The position numbers and the translations under genes were made by a program. Below the pieces are notes generated by a model that saw nothing but the letters and a program-made list of their open reading frames with translations, made no database searches and was not told the DNA's origin. Below are positions 35,856 to 47,361 of a DNA stretch of 64,000 nucleotides, piece after piece (within the stretch, counting starts at the first letter, position 1; each line of letters opens with the position of its first letter). Source of the stretch: Rhododendron vialii (taxonomy: Eukaryota; Streptophyta; Magnoliopsida; Ericales; Ericaceae); assembly GCF_030253575.1 (NCBI RefSeq), contig NC_080567.1, forward strand, positions 36,361,501-36,425,500, in the 5' to 3' direction.

Positions 35856-36162
35856 GTCTTTATTCCAAAAAAATTCGCGCGCGTTAGTTTTGAGCCAAAT
35901 TTTTGTGGATTATTTATTGGTTTGTCTCGATGAGAGGAAAAGGAAAAGTAAAAAAAGTTTACTTTTACCCAAATAATTTTGGAAATATCCATTAATTTTA
36001 AGCCAACAAAGCCAACCATTTTAACTTCTTTTTTTTTTTTTTGTTGAAAAGTTGATATTTTCCAAAATAATTGAGTTTCCGATTCCTCTCGTCGAGACGA
36101 ATCAATAGTCCACAAAAGTTTGGCGAAAAAGTAATGAACGTGAGAAAATTTTGAATAAAGAC
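35856..36162. mobile_element. Snapback MITE, GTCTTTATTC ends
   Basis: Left arm GTCTTTATTCCAAAAAAATT...GGATTATTTATTGGTTTGTCTCGATGAGAGGA and right arm TCCTCTCGTCGAGACGAATCAATAGTCC...TTTTGAATAAAGAC are inverted copies over about 85 bp. A right-arm relative occurs at 62655-62740 inside the Harbinger element. Confidence 0.8.
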
Positions 36163-36313
36163 AAAACCTTCAAAAAGTCCTTTTAGCTTAGTGGAATTCC
36201 ACCTAAGTTAGTCCGAACATCAAGAAAAAAACTATTACAAATTTTAGACAGATAATGGATTTGCATCCCAAGGTTATATAGTTGTCCAACTAAGACAGAT
36301 ATTGCAATTTTTA

Positions 36314-36445
36314 GGGAAAATGAGGGCTAAGGGCGTGTTTTGATAATTAATACCTACCAAGGACATTTTCAGCATTAACAAATGTTCTTAATTTGTCCTT
36401 GGCAGGTATTAATTATCAAAATATGTCCTGGGCCGTCATTTTCCC
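36314..36445. mobile_element. Small palindromic MITE, copy 1
   Basis: 132 bp with inverted arms GGGAAAATGAGGGCTAAGGGCGTGTTTTGATAATTAATACCTACCAAGGACA and its reverse form ending GTCATTTTCCC. Flanks CAATTTTTA and CAATTTTTT suggest a 9-bp target duplication, as in Mutator-type elements. Copy 2 is at 36725-36859. Confidence 0.8.
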
Positions 36446-36724
36446 CAATTTTTTTTATGTTCGTTAAATAAGACAGACAATGGATTTGCTTCCCCCCACA
36501 GGTTAATAACATATGCTTTCACCTCAAATGAAACAAAAAAGAATAAGCAGGAATTCACTCACTATATAGTTCTATCAACAAAACGATCACAAGATTTTAT
36601 CAATCTCACATACATCTGTACATCTCACTGAAAACCAAAAAGATACTATCATAATTGTAGGTTTGTAATAATTAAATATATGGTTGCCATGGAGTGTGTA
36701 GACTGTAATTCTACGCTATACGTT

Positions 36725-36859
36725 AGGAAAATGACAGCTCAGGACGTATTTTGATAATTAATACCCGCTAAGGACATGCTGAGAATATTTGTTAATGCTG
36801 AAAGTGTCATTGATGAGTATTAATTATTAAAACACGTCATTGACCGTCATTTCCCTTAG
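36725..36859. mobile_element. Small palindromic MITE, copy 2
   Basis: Same family as 36314-36445, 280 bp away: GGAAAATGACAGCTCAGGACGTATTTTGATAATTAATACC...GGTATTAATTATTAAAACACGTCATTGACCGTCATTTCC, with one substituted base in several blocks. Target duplication unclear. Confidence 0.8.
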
Positions 36860-36864
36860 GCTAG

Positions 36865-38722
36865 CTATATATACATGGAATTGGGCTTGGGCTTATTTGT
36901 ACTGGCCGGACCTTATTGTTAAGCTGGCATTATTCGAAGGTTCATTCAATTGTTGCAGAAGTACCCCTCTTGAGACTTTGTAGTTTTCCAAAGGGCTAGC
37001 TGTTGAAATGTTTTCGACAAATCACTGATATAATTTTTTTCGACAAATCACTGATATAATTTTTTTAAGTCATGGGATTAAAGAACAGTGGAAGAAGCTA
37101 ATCTCTCATGGAGAATAATATATTGAAGCTACTGTTTTTGTTAACATCAAAGAATGTGGAAAATCAATGAATATAATGTCACGGTTAGATCGATTGCACT
37201 CCAAAAGAATTTGATGCATGTATATCTATTTCTAGGCCAATGGACATATCATGGTTTGGCTTAACTGATCTATCAATTTACTTACTTTTTGTGATTTTCA
37301 CTTTCCTACAACTCGTAGGAAGAGATAAGATAGAGGGAGTCGTTACCTGTTAACTCTTGGGAGAACCAAACCTCTATTTTGGAGAATCAAGCTTAATTTT
37401 TAATGTTAATTAAAATTATATTAATTTGTTCGGCCAACGTTTTTAAAAGAAAATCTAACATCCGGCCATTCAAGATTTTTTTTTTCAAAACTTTCATTAT
37501 CGTCCTTATAAGATTGCATGTATTTATGCAAAAAAATCAATATTAGGTTTCATATATTATCTTTTAAAATATATATATAGCTATGGTGTACAATGTTGTA
37601 TGCATCTACAATTATATATGTCTACGTTTTTATAATGACATAGGTTGATCGGAAATATCAACAATTGTTTTTTAGTACATCTTTTATAATATGTACCTCT
37701 TGTTGAGAGTCATGAATATCCTCTCTAAAAGAATAGAGAACAATCTAAATTATTCTAGAACGGTCTAAAATGTTGGAAAATATTCTATATCTTTCTGATA
37801 ACGCTCCAAGGGTGATTTTTTTGGCTCTCCTTCATTGGACCCACTCTAGTTATACGTATGTTAAGTTGGGCCATACTTTTTACTGGGCTTGGCCTTATTT
37901 GATGGGCTGGACCTTATTGGTTTGCTGCCATTTTTTTTTTTGAAGGTATTCAACTATCACAAAACTTGTTCATTTTCGATCTAAAATATATACGCACGGT
38001 TTTCAACAAATTTTCTTTATCTATCTCTCTTCACTCATTACCTCCAAATATCTTTCTCAAAACCCGAACCGAACATAAACAAATTTCAACTATGATTTTA
38101 AGTCGAGTGTTGCTATCCGTACCGACGGATTTCCCACCGAAATCATACCGACGGCCTTTCCGGGCCGTCTCTGGCCACCGGACGGCCGATCCGAACCGTC
38201 CAATAATTTTTTTAAAAAAAACCGAGGGGCCCTTCGCTAGAAACAACGGCATCCGATGTGTGTAGGGTGTTGGATCAAGCACTCCTTTTTTCGTGTACAT
38301 AAGCCGTTGTTTCACGCGCAAGGTCTCTCGGTTTTTTTTTTTAGAATTATTGGACGGTTCGGATCAGCCGTCCGATGGCCGGATACGGCCCGGCGAGGCC
38401 GTCGGTACGATTTCGGTGGGAAATCCGTCGGTACCTATATCTTTTCCGTTTTAAGTCATGGGAAGAGTTTAGTGGAAGAAGGTAATCTCATGGAGAATAT
38501 TGAAGCTACCATGTTTTTCTAAAATTACAGAATGTGGAAAATCAAAGAATATAATCTCATGGTTAGATCGCAATCCAAAAGAATTTGATGTGTATCTATT
38601 TCTAGGCCATTGGACGGTATGGGTTGGCTTCGGCGATCTATCAATTCACTTATTTTTTTGTGATTTTCACTTTTATACAACTTGGTAGGATGAGATAAGA
38701 GAGAGGGAGTTGTTATAACTTG
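36865..38722. repeat. Segmental direct duplication, two copies
   Basis: About 36865-37345 and 37845-38722 match in order. Shared blocks include GGGCTT...GGACCTTATTG; AAGTCATGGGA...GTGGAAGAAG; GAATGTGGAAAATCAA(T/A)GAATATAAT; CCAAAAGAATTTGATG; CTATTTCTAGGCCA(A/T)TGGAC; and TTTTTGTGATTTTCACTTT. Copy 2 holds an extra 316-bp MITE (38119-38434) absent from copy 1. A 21-bp tandem repeat (TTTCGACAAATCACTGATAT) lies in copy 1 at about 37013-37060. Confidence 0.8.
38119..38434. mobile_element. Snapback MITE, copy 2 of the long-inverted-repeat family
   Basis: 316 bp. Ends GTACCGACGGATTTCCCACCGAAATC and GATTTCGGTGGGAAATCCGTCGGTAC are perfect inverted repeats of 26 bp, and similarity continues inward for about 140 bp. 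The centre carries CATCCGATGTGTGTAGG, as in copy 1 (17771). It looks younger than copy 1 because its ends are perfect. Confidence 0.88.
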
Positions 38723-41016
38723 AGTTGAGTTTTGTTCTTCCTCTACTTAAGAGGTTAAATATTATCTTCATTTTTATTAGTTGAAATGATATGAATCGTA
38801 CCACAAAGTGATGTCACGCTTATTAAAAAGTGTACGTATTGCACGGGTGAGACCTATACTATTTCAACCAATAAAAAAGAGGATAATATTCACACTCTTT
38901 TTAAAAAGGTGAATAAAATTGCACTCTTGTTACTTCCCTTTTCTCAATAATTGGTTTATTTTTGCACTTTTTACTGTCATAAAAGTAATATCTTTTTAAA
39001 AAGTCAATGGACCGAAAAGTTAGTGTTTTTTTTTTTTTTTTTCCGGGCAAAAGTCGTTACTTGTAGGTGAAGTTTGAACTTTGAACCCAATCAAATAATT
39101 TAATACAGTACATATCGTGAGTATATAATTAATGCCTACTCCACTTGCAACAACGAAAAATGAGTTTACTAAATACAATCTTTTGTTATTCCATTTTTTG
39201 AATTAATCAACGGTATTTAACGACTCAAAGAACGAAAAACAAATCCAAATAAAACTTCACAAATGTGATTGTCCGGAAAAATCTCCCACAGAGATGGAAC
39301 AAGTTTGGAGATACAAATTACTTTGCACGATAACGCTTATCAAACTTAAAAGGATAACTTGAAATCTTATCCCATCTTTCTCTCTCTAAACAACCCCTTT
39401 ATCATTTCCAGATCTGGGGAGGGGGGCCGCCGCCTCCTCCTCCCTCCTCCCCCCCTCCCTCTCCCCTCCTCTCCCTTCCCCCTCCTCCTCTTCCTCTCCT
39501 CACAGCTGGTGTATCTTTCATGGTTTGAGAGCAAAAGTTTGCTGAGTTCGTGGTGACCAAGCTTCGGGTTCTCCAACCTCTGGCCGGCGACCTATGGGCT
39601 GTAATCGTCATGTCTCCACATTGTCTTCCCATTTCCGGCGATAAGTGGCTGTTGGCGAGGAAATAATTAATGGTGTGTTGGGGTTAGGGTTAGATGGGTT
39701 AGGTTTTTTTTTCTCTTGTTTCTTTTCTGTTTTTTCTTTTTCTGCCGGTTTGTCCGGCTTACCGGCTGGGTTCTCCAGTCCGGGTTTGTATCGGTCTGGT
39801 TTCCCTAGATCCGATGGGTGTTGGTGGTGGGAAAATAAGTATCCATGGTTTGGAGTTTGGTTCGTTGGGTTTTTCGGTGGTGGTTCTCAGTTGCTGTGGT
39901 TGCTTCGTTTGTCGCGGTGCTGGTCCACGGCCGTGTTGCCGTCCAGATTCCATTTGCGACTCATCGGGTTTGAGCTGGGGTTCGTTGGGATTCTCTACTA
40001 CTTGGACCTAGATTGGTTCCTAATCTAGGCGTTTCGTCGGTCTTGCGCTTTTGCAAAGGGTGCCTGTGTCGAAGTCTTGGTAGTTTTGGTTCATTTTTGT
40101 ATCTTTAATGGAGTCTGTATTGCCTTCGGGCTTATTATGAAATGAATTTGACATTTTCAAAAAAAAAAAAAAAATTACTTTGCACGATTTGTAACTCGGA
40201 ATGCTTTGGCACAAAGGAAAGAGACCATGGCTTCTATCGACGAATTATCAAACGAAGTTGCTACGTGTATGACAAATTTGATCAGTTTACCTATATATTT
40301 TGTTGAACACCTCTGCAAATTAGTGCGTGACAATTTTCTTCTAAGTGACATGAAAAACAATTTTTTTGTTTCTTTTTATTGATAATATTGAGCATGCATC
40401 AATGGAAGAAAAGTTTAATATCCATACTTAACACAAAAGGAAATAATTCACTCGTAAATTTTGTTGTAAGTCGAACATACAGTACCTCAATAATTTAGAT
40501 AAAGCCGTCAATTAATCAAGCATCGATCGCGTAAACCATGCATAAACATATTTTGCACGCAAAATATTCTTCGATTCACTATTTAACGGGATATCTATGT
40601 TTCTCTTCTGAGTATACAAATGAAATAAACGTTTTAAAAGAAGCAACACAGCAAGCAATTTTATTTACAACTTTCTCCTTGATTAAAATTACCCAAAAGC
40701 ATCATTTGCTGACTTGGGGCGATCCTATATATTGGCTAACTTCTTCACGCCGGCCGTTCAACTACCAATTCAAGTCACCGTCCCCACCACACACATCTCT
40801 CTGTTCAATTTCACACGAGTAATTATTCGATAGTCCCGGAGTCTCCCAATCATTCTAGCGCCACACATTTATACCGAGTTCATACATTTAATACTGAACT
40901 TCACGAAAATGTATGGTGCTGAAAAATCACGTGGGTGTGCTCCGGAAATATCGAATAATCAAACCTCACTTGGGAGAAACAATAGCTCCACCACTACATA
41001 ACACCGTGCGTGGAAC
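38723..41016. other. Intergenic downstream of the WD40 gene
   Basis: Apart from the retroposon at 39332-40171 I see nothing definable. AT-rich, with a T18 run near 39025-39043. Confidence 0.45.
39332..40171 (+). mobile_element. Retroposed element with poly(A) and 17-bp target duplications
   Basis: 840 bp ending in A15 (40159-40173), flanked by AAATTACTTTGCACGAT at 39315-39331 and again at 40172-40188, both perfect. This is the signature of LINE-driven target-primed insertion. The interior is GC-richer than its surroundings, with a C/T-rich block (39420-39500) and a 3' end, CTTATTATGAAATGAATTTGACATTTTC, typical of plant L1-type tails. Open frames inside look unrelated to known proteins. Either a LINE-mobilised non-coding retroposon or a processed transcript of a host gene. 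Confidence 0.85.
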
Positions 41017-42381
41017 TTAAACCGCCGGAAACTTCTCGGACACCCTCCAGATCTTCACCGACTTGTCCAAACTACCACTATAAACCACCCACCGTTGGTC
41101 ATCTTCACCACATTTGGACAGCTGATCCTTATCTTCCTCGACGGCCAAGCACTTGACGGGCCCAGAATGCCCGCTCAAAACCGAAAGCCAAGTGTGGTCC
41201 CCGCCCTCCTCCTTCCTCCACACGCCAATGCTCTTGTCCGCGGACCCACTAAACACCAGATTCCCCGCGGCGGCCAGGCACAACACGGCCAGCTTGTGGC
41301 CGCGCAGCACCCCGCCGTGGCTCAGGGAGTGCTTCCCGCGCTCCCAGAAGTTCACCAGCCCGTCCGACGACCCGCAGTACACGACCCCCGAGCCGGCCGC
41401 GCTCACTGCCAGCGCCGTCACCGCGCTCTCCTGCTTCAGCAACGTCTGCACCCTCACGTGCTTCGTATTCTTGCCCACCAACTCCCTCCGCCACACCTTC
41501 ACTGTCCCGTCCGCGGACCCCGTCAACACCAGCCCCTCGAACCCCGCCACCACCGAGTTGACGGCATCGTCGTGGGCGTTGATCGATTCCAAGCATTTCG
41601 AATCGGATATTCTCCAGACCTTGACGGTTTTATCCCAAGAACCGGAATATAATATCCCTTGTTCCCTGTCCAAGCTCATGCACGAAACGGCGTCGAAGTG
41701 TTTGATCCATGGGACATTGAAACGGTGCCGTACCTTGACGTAATTGCTCGGGTTCATCGAGCTCTTAATGAAATCTTTGGTCGTGGGCAACTCCCCCACG
41801 CGCTTATACGGTTTCCAGGGATTCTTAGGGTAGAATTTCCACACCCGAATTTTCCCGTCTTGGTGTCCGGTGAATATCTTCCCGCCGGACAAAACAATCG
41901 ACTTGACCAATCCGCTGCTCGATTTAAACCCCGAAAAATCCTTCAGGCTCTTCCACACCCTTATGTTCTTGCTGTCGGACCCGGTGTACAGCAAGTCACC
42001 GGAGGCGGCGAGAGAGTATATGTGGCCCTCGGCGCGAACGAGCGAGCCGATCAACCCGTTTCGCGTGGACAACAAAGGGGACGATTTGATCCAGGGCGAG
42101 GTTTGGAACGGCGATGTGGGGTTCCAGGGGGACATGGCGTAGTTAGGAGAAGGTGAGGGGTCGGTTTTGTAGTACGGGGAGTAGTTGTGGAGAGGGCTTC
42201 CGGTGGAGGCGTTGCTGTTGCGATGGGCGTACGGATTGGTTTGGTTGGTGTCGTATTCATGGTTGATGAAACTCGGGGGCTCGGAATGCATTAGCGTTCC
42301 GAGCTTCGGCCGGTGGAGATCTGTGGAACCACGACCGCGACCGCCGCCGCCGCCTGCTGGTGCTCCTCCTTCTTTCGTCAT
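41017..42381 (-). CDS. WD40-repeat protein, JINGUBANG-like
   Basis: Intronless, 454 residues. A Ser/Pro/Gly-rich N-terminus (residues 1-105, including GGGGGRGRG at 12-20) is followed by seven WD40 blades. Blade ends visible include IRVWKS, IRVWKF, VKVWRI, VKVWRR, VNFWER, IGVWRK and, at the C-terminus, [15 protein letters not shown]. The layout and the HYDAV-like blade starts match the Arabidopsis JINGUBANG group (a pollen-expressed regulator of dormancy and jasmonate synthesis) and its vegetative paralogues. I cannot tell which. As a WD40 propeller it is expected to be a scaffold, not an enzyme. The ATG at 42381 is the first in-frame one. The coding part is GC-rich compared with its flanks, so antisense frames appear but are shadows. 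Leader has a GA run. Confidence 0.9.
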   Translation of the reverse strand: MTKEGGAPAGGGGGRGRGSTDLHRPKLGTLMHSEPPSFINHEYDTNQTNPYAHRNSNASTGSPLHNYSPYYKTDPSPSPNYAMSPWNPTSPFQTSPWIKSSPLLSTRNGLIGSLVRAEGHIYSLAASGDLLYTGSDSKNIRVWKSLKDFSGFKSSSGLVKSIVLSGGKIFTGHQDGKIRVWKFYPKNPWKPYKRVGELPTTKDFIKSSMNPSNYVKVRHRFNVPWIKHFDAVSCMSLDREQGILYSGSWDKTVKVWRISDSKCLESINAHDDAVNSVVAGFEGLVLTGSADGTVKVWRRELVGKNTKHVRVQTLLKQESAVTALAVSAAGSGVVYCGSSDGLVNFWERGKHSLSHGGVLRGHKLAVLCLAAAGNLVFSGSADKSIGVWRKEEGGDHTWLSVLSGHSGPVKCLAVEEDKDQLSKCGEDDQRWVVYSGSLDKSVKIWRVSEKFPAV

Positions 42382-42925
42382 TATTGGTGAGGGAGACGAA
42401 TAACGTGAAAAAGAAGGGCGAGTCTGGGTGAGATTGAGGAGGACGTGGAGAGATTGTGAATTTTTTTTTTTTTTTGAACTGATGAGAGATTGTGATTGTT
42501 GAATGATTTTTTAGAGAGAGAAAGAGAGAGAGAGAGAGAGAGGAATCAATGGAACTGTTTTTTAGGGTGCGGGGGAATATGAGAGGACTATATAAGAGAA
42601 AAAGGAGAGGTCTACGGGTGGTCGGTTTAGTTTGGTAAGTACATGGCGGTTGAGAGATGGGGACACGTTGCGGGATCACGGTATACGTGAGCCTTACGCA
42701 CTCAAAGATCTCTCAGTTATCCGGGTGTGCCGGTAAAACAGTGACAACCGTGAGATTTTCAGTAGAATCACCGTCATGAGGTGCTCCCAATCACTCGACC
42801 AATTACACATTCTTATGGAGTTTACGATTAAATATATAATCCTACATAAATATGTGTTGTTTTGAAATGATTCTGAGCACCGTGTGACAATGCTCCGGAC
42901 TCTTGAATAATTACTTGTGACAACT
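42382..42925. promoter_or_regulatory. Promoter and leader of the WD40 gene
   Basis: On minus, a TATA-like TTATATAG sits at 42588-42595, about 210 bp upstream of the ATG, and a (CT)n run follows (plus-strand GA, 42511-42542). A T17 run is at 42459-42475. Core promoter assignment is tentative. Confidence 0.4.
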
Positions 42926-43165
42926 AGGGTTGCAAATGAACCGAGCAGCTCGCGAGTTCGGCTTGACTCGTTTACTCATTTAGTAAACGAGCCAGCTCAA
43001 GCTCAAGTTTTCGGCTCATATAATGAATGGCTAAGCTCTACTTATTAAGACTCAAGCCGGCCTTAAACTGAGCTCGAGCTCAAATTTTTGTAAACAAGCC
43101 GAGCTCGAGCTCGACAAAACCCGACTCGGCTCGGCTCGGCTCGGCTCAGCTCGATTACACAAACA
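42926..43165. repeat. GAGCTCG-rich repeat (TAGGGTTGCAAATGA start)
   Basis: Begins TAGGGTTGCAAATGAACCGAGCAGC and is made of nested GAGCTCG/GGCTCGAGC motifs ending in four GCTCG units (43126-43155). A relative starting TAGGGCTGCAAACGAGCCGAGCC is at 63798 to the window end. These starts resemble the ends of hAT-like elements such as 51769, but no right end was found. Confidence 0.6.
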
Positions 43166-45398
43166 GGTCCCCCCACTCTCTCTCAATTTTGTGAGGATTG
43201 TTGTTGTTCTTGGAGAGACAAATGTGGAGAAAGAAGAGCTGACTTTTGGCAAAAAGAGGACTTTGAACTTGTTAATTTAGAGGAGGTGTTATATGGGAAT
43301 AGATTTAGGGGAAGGATCTATACATTGAAAATTTGAGATTTGACTTTTTAGAGCCGGGAACTCGTAATGGTTTTGGTCTCTTTGTCGAGATACGTAGGTA
43401 GTAATGGTTTTGGTCTCTTTGTCGATACGTAGGTAGACGTTGAAAATTTTGAAACTTTCCATTACAGGTGAACTTATCAATGTAATTTACCGAAAGTTAG
43501 CTCCGTCGATCAATGTTGTGCAAAGCTGTTAATTATCTAGAAGATTGGTTATCAACGTATATAAGATGATGTATTTAGCGGGAAATGTTGTATTGAGTAT
43601 TTTCGCCTCCTATATGCGTAGCAGTATCTTTGAAATCGTCATGCGTGACTTGATAATTTTTGTATTGTGAAAGCCTACGATTCGATCAACTCAAATTTTC
43701 CGGTCCAAATTCCTCCCCTATGTTAATTGCTCCTCAAATATCAAGAACATTTAAACCGCGCAAGATGAATTCTGAAAACATTTCATGCCTTTTATTAGAA
43801 TATATATAGTGTGGTGTTTAGCTACGTTAGTCATGACTCATGACTAAGATTATCAAGAATATTACGTACCCTTGTAAAGGAAAAAGGGGAAGAAAAAATC
43901 AATATCCAGAGATCCCCACAAATTTTTTTTTTTTTTTTTAATTTCGACAGCTGCTTGTTTTTTTTTTGATTGGCGATAAAATATTTTATTAGAAACTTGA
44001 GAGGGGACAACTGCTTGTTAATTACTATGTCTTTGCTTATATATAGCCGGGCTTTTAGATTCGCCTGTGAAAAGTATAAAAAATTAAAGAAAGAGAATTT
44101 GAATTTAAAAAAAAAATTGTTATCTTCATAGCACTTGACACTTGAAGATGGTTTGGTGCTATGTGTTCTGTAAATTTAATTTTTGTAGAACCCAATCCGT
44201 AGCTTTTTATTTTTGTAATCATACCCATCCATCAAGACGAATTCATAAACCCTAAAGTTTACTCATAAAACTGCAGGCCAAAAAAAAAAAAAATTTTTAC
44301 TTTAGTCATAAACCAAAAGAAGTTCACTAACAATTACAGTACTGAACCAAAAACTAGGTTTTAATTCATAAATAAAAAACTAAAATGTATTTAAAAATTG
44401 AAGACATCTCAAACACAGCTCCCTGTCGCATCGTTTCAAAATTCAGGCATGTTACATTACAAGAAAAAAAATCCAAGAGTCCAGTTTTCTTTTCTGAACT
44501 ACACTTTTTTTCCTTGAATCTTACTACCTTTGTCGGGGTTTGTTGGTCTATTCTCGGCACCATTCGTGTCATATTTTAAATTATTTATAATAGGCTCCAC
44601 GATTTTGAAAATTTCATATAATAAAATTAATTGAGATCTAGCTATTAAATAAGATTTACATTACATATTTTTTTGGGATTCAAATTAAAAGATATCGACA
44701 AATTTTTAATGTGTACGAATTAGCGACAACGGACAAATTAACACAGACGGAGGGAGTACCATTTTTGTTCAAAGTTAGTTGCAAACCGAAAACGGGTGAC
44801 ATATAACTGTCGCGTTTTGACCCGCGTTAAAAAACCGTTTCTATTTCACACCTTCGCAAGCCAAAAAGTCAACGGCCCAATCAAGACCTTACCTACAAAA
44901 TCAAACATCGGTGACTATTCGACAGAGACCGCCACGTGCCCTTCCCCCCGTCACTATTCCCCAAAAAAACCAAACCCCAAACGCAAGGCTAATATTTTCC
45001 GACCGCCACGTCAACAGATTAAAAAAATGTGCTAGGCCAATCCCATCGCGACACGTCTGCGGTGAGTGGGTCACTGTCCGTCACCCACACCTGAATGTGT
45101 AGGGGGACCTGAAAAATGGACATGTGGATGTGACAAATGGAAGGGTTAGGGTGTGTGCTCTGTATAAGGGGACCTTCTTTTTTGACCTTTTCATTTCCTT
45201 AGGCGTGGGAATTTTCAACACGACACGAGAACATAATACGAAATTATCGGATTAGGATCAACTATTTTTGATACGAAATAAGAATATGACACGACACGAT
45301 AACATGAAAAGCTTAACAGGTCGGGTTAGAATTGAGAGAATTCTATACGAATACGAGATGACACGATACAATACCCACTCTTACTTTTCATAACTCAG
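43166..45398. other. Intergenic, nothing recognised
   Basis: AT-rich. A direct repeat of GTAATGGTTTTGGTCTCTTTGTCGA occurs at about 43364-43390 and 43402-43426. One half of a Stowaway-like element may end at 44749-44758 (GACGGAGGGAGTA), with no partner end found. No gene. Confidence 0.45.
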
Positions 45399-46067
45399 GT
45401 GTCCGGACGCAGCTCAACTGATTCTAGAGGCACAATTCCACCAGTCACATGTAGAAAGCCCAATTAAAATCGGAGCAATTACTTCGTATAAACTGATTCC
45501 AAAAGAATTAATAGCACTTATGAGATTTTGAATCTAAGACCTTAGGAAGAAGTAAATCTCTAAGTTTCGGGCCTTGATTACCTTTTTTTCTTTTCCTTTT
45601 TCCTGAAGTGTGAAAGCATAAAGAAAGCAAAACGATAAAGATACGTAGAGAAGAAAACCAGGACCCATTCGTTTAATGGTTTTGGATTTTAATCATTATT
45701 TTATTTCTTTCTAATTATTCATTTCATTTTTCTCTCTATCTCTCTCCAATCATTACCCCTATTTCCAATCATTATTATATTTTTTACTACACTCATTACC
45801 TAAAAATCAAAATCCAAAATCCCAAAACAAATGGGCTCCTGTCCGGAAGCAGCTCGACTAATTCTAGAGGAACAATTTCACCAATCATATGTGGAAAGCC
45901 CAATTAAAATTGGAGCAATTACTTCGTATAGTCTGGCTCCAAAAAAGTTGATAGCACTTATGAAATTTCAGATTAAACCTCTTAGTTTCAGGCCTTCATT
46001 TACCTCCCCCGAAGTGTGAAAAGCATAAAGAAAGCAAAACGATAAAGATACATAGAGAAGAAAACCA
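45399..46067. repeat. Duplicated SINE-like segment with a MITE between copies
   Basis: 45399-45663 and 45839-46067 are direct copies. Shared blocks: GTCCGGA(C/A)GCAGCTC; AGAAAGCCCAATTAAAAT; GGAGCAATTACTTCGTATA; and AGCATAAAGAAAGCAAAACGATAAAGATAC. On minus the unit shows a B-box-like GGTCTTAGATTCAAAATC, and its other end carries the GTCCGGA tail motif of plant SINEs. Between the copies lies a MITE of about 172 bp (45664-45835) with ends CCCATTCGTTTAATGG and AAACAAATGGG, related to that at 3551. Confidence 0.7.
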
Positions 46068-47283
46068 TGTTTGTTTGCATTGAAGTCAAGCAACTCTCAC
46101 CGTTTTCCTCTCAAGAGTCTAAGTGGGAGCAAAATCAATCAACACTACGATCGAGTACCTCAATCTTAATTTTGTAATGGACTTTAATTTGCTCAGAAAT
46201 ATTTAGAAAAGTGACATAGTTACATTTATTTGTTTATAATATATGTGTTATGATCTCAACTCTAAGAGGTTTTGTTGAATGAGAGCGTAATATCATCATC
46301 CCGAATTCACAAGTTCGATTTTTCCTGTTAAGCAAAAATTCTCAGAAGCATCGAAAAATTTATCTAGTCATTACTTTCAGAATTTCACGAGAAGTACTAG
46401 TCAACGTGGGTTTAAGTTGATCCGAAAATCCAATTATCAAATATTTAAAAATATTCTCTTGTATAAGCTATCAAGTTAATTAGAAAGATATATAATTAAG
46501 CATAACACGGGCTTGCAGCGTCAGTGGGTATCTTAGAACTTTATATATTGCTGCTGGTAGGCAAGGAGTACTAGTATTTTTATTTGTTGTCTACCCGAAA
46601 AAAGAAAAAAACGGAAAGAAAGATTAGCAGATTGTTAAGCAACCCCATGGGGTAGTTTGGCCAATTTGAGGCATAAGAAAATAAGTAAGTGTTTATCTTT
46701 TTTGAGGTCGTATGTGTCGAATCTCATGGATTGGAACTCAAACATTCCTGACCTTACAGCCCGTGGATGGTTTGCCCGGTCGTAAACTTTAATTAGGGTT
46801 CCGAAACTAGTTGAGATGTGTGCAAGTTAACCTGAACATCGGGTTATTAAAATAAATAAAAGATTTTGGTACTCTTTTAAAGGTAACCACGTATTGTCTA
46901 AAAATTAGGTGATCTTCGATTAAATAAGATCTGACACTTTATACTATTATTGGATTAATTGAATGTGTCACAGCTCCCAACTGTCCAAAAAAAAGTAAAA
47001 GATTAGTATAAAAAAAAAAAAAAGATCCGATATTTTATAAATACTGTTAAAATATTTTTATATACTTGTGCCCTTTTTTAGTGTAAAATATGCCTAAAGT
47101 ACTTCTGTTCAAAACTAAAAGATTCTGTACAGCGTATAGTTGCCGGTTTATAACTAAAGCAAAAAATAAGCTAAAATAGTAGTTTATATCCACCAATAAA
47201 AAAATATGAAATTAGATATATAATTTCAAGGTTGATCTTGATGCTCAAACAAGCCAAAAATCTGCCTGATAATTTGTGTAATT

Positions 47284-47287
<4 letters not shown>
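46068..47287. other. Intergenic with a decayed SINE
   Basis: 46690-46850 carries CCGTGGATGG...GGGTTCCGAAACTAGTTGAGATGTGTGCAAGTTAACCTGAACA, a plus-strand SINE tail. A T/A-rich remainder without genes. Confidence 0.4.

Positions 47288-47356
<69 letters not shown>
47288..47356. repeat. (AT)n microsatellite
   Basis: About 68 bp of uninterrupted TA dinucleotides after GTGTGT. Can form a cruciform. No gene attached. Confidence 0.97.

Positions 47357-47361
<5 letters not shown>

Noticed and set aside
39645-40028. 127-residue frame in the retroposon
   Set aside because: Gly/Phe/Trp-rich translation of T/G-rich DNA, no recognised protein.
41095-42260. Long plus-strand frames up to 196 residues
   Set aside because: Antisense shadows of the GC-rich WD40 gene, which has clear WD motifs on minus.
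44749-44758. Stowaway-like end GACGGAGGGAGTA
   Set aside because: No matching left end or TA-bounded partner found nearby.
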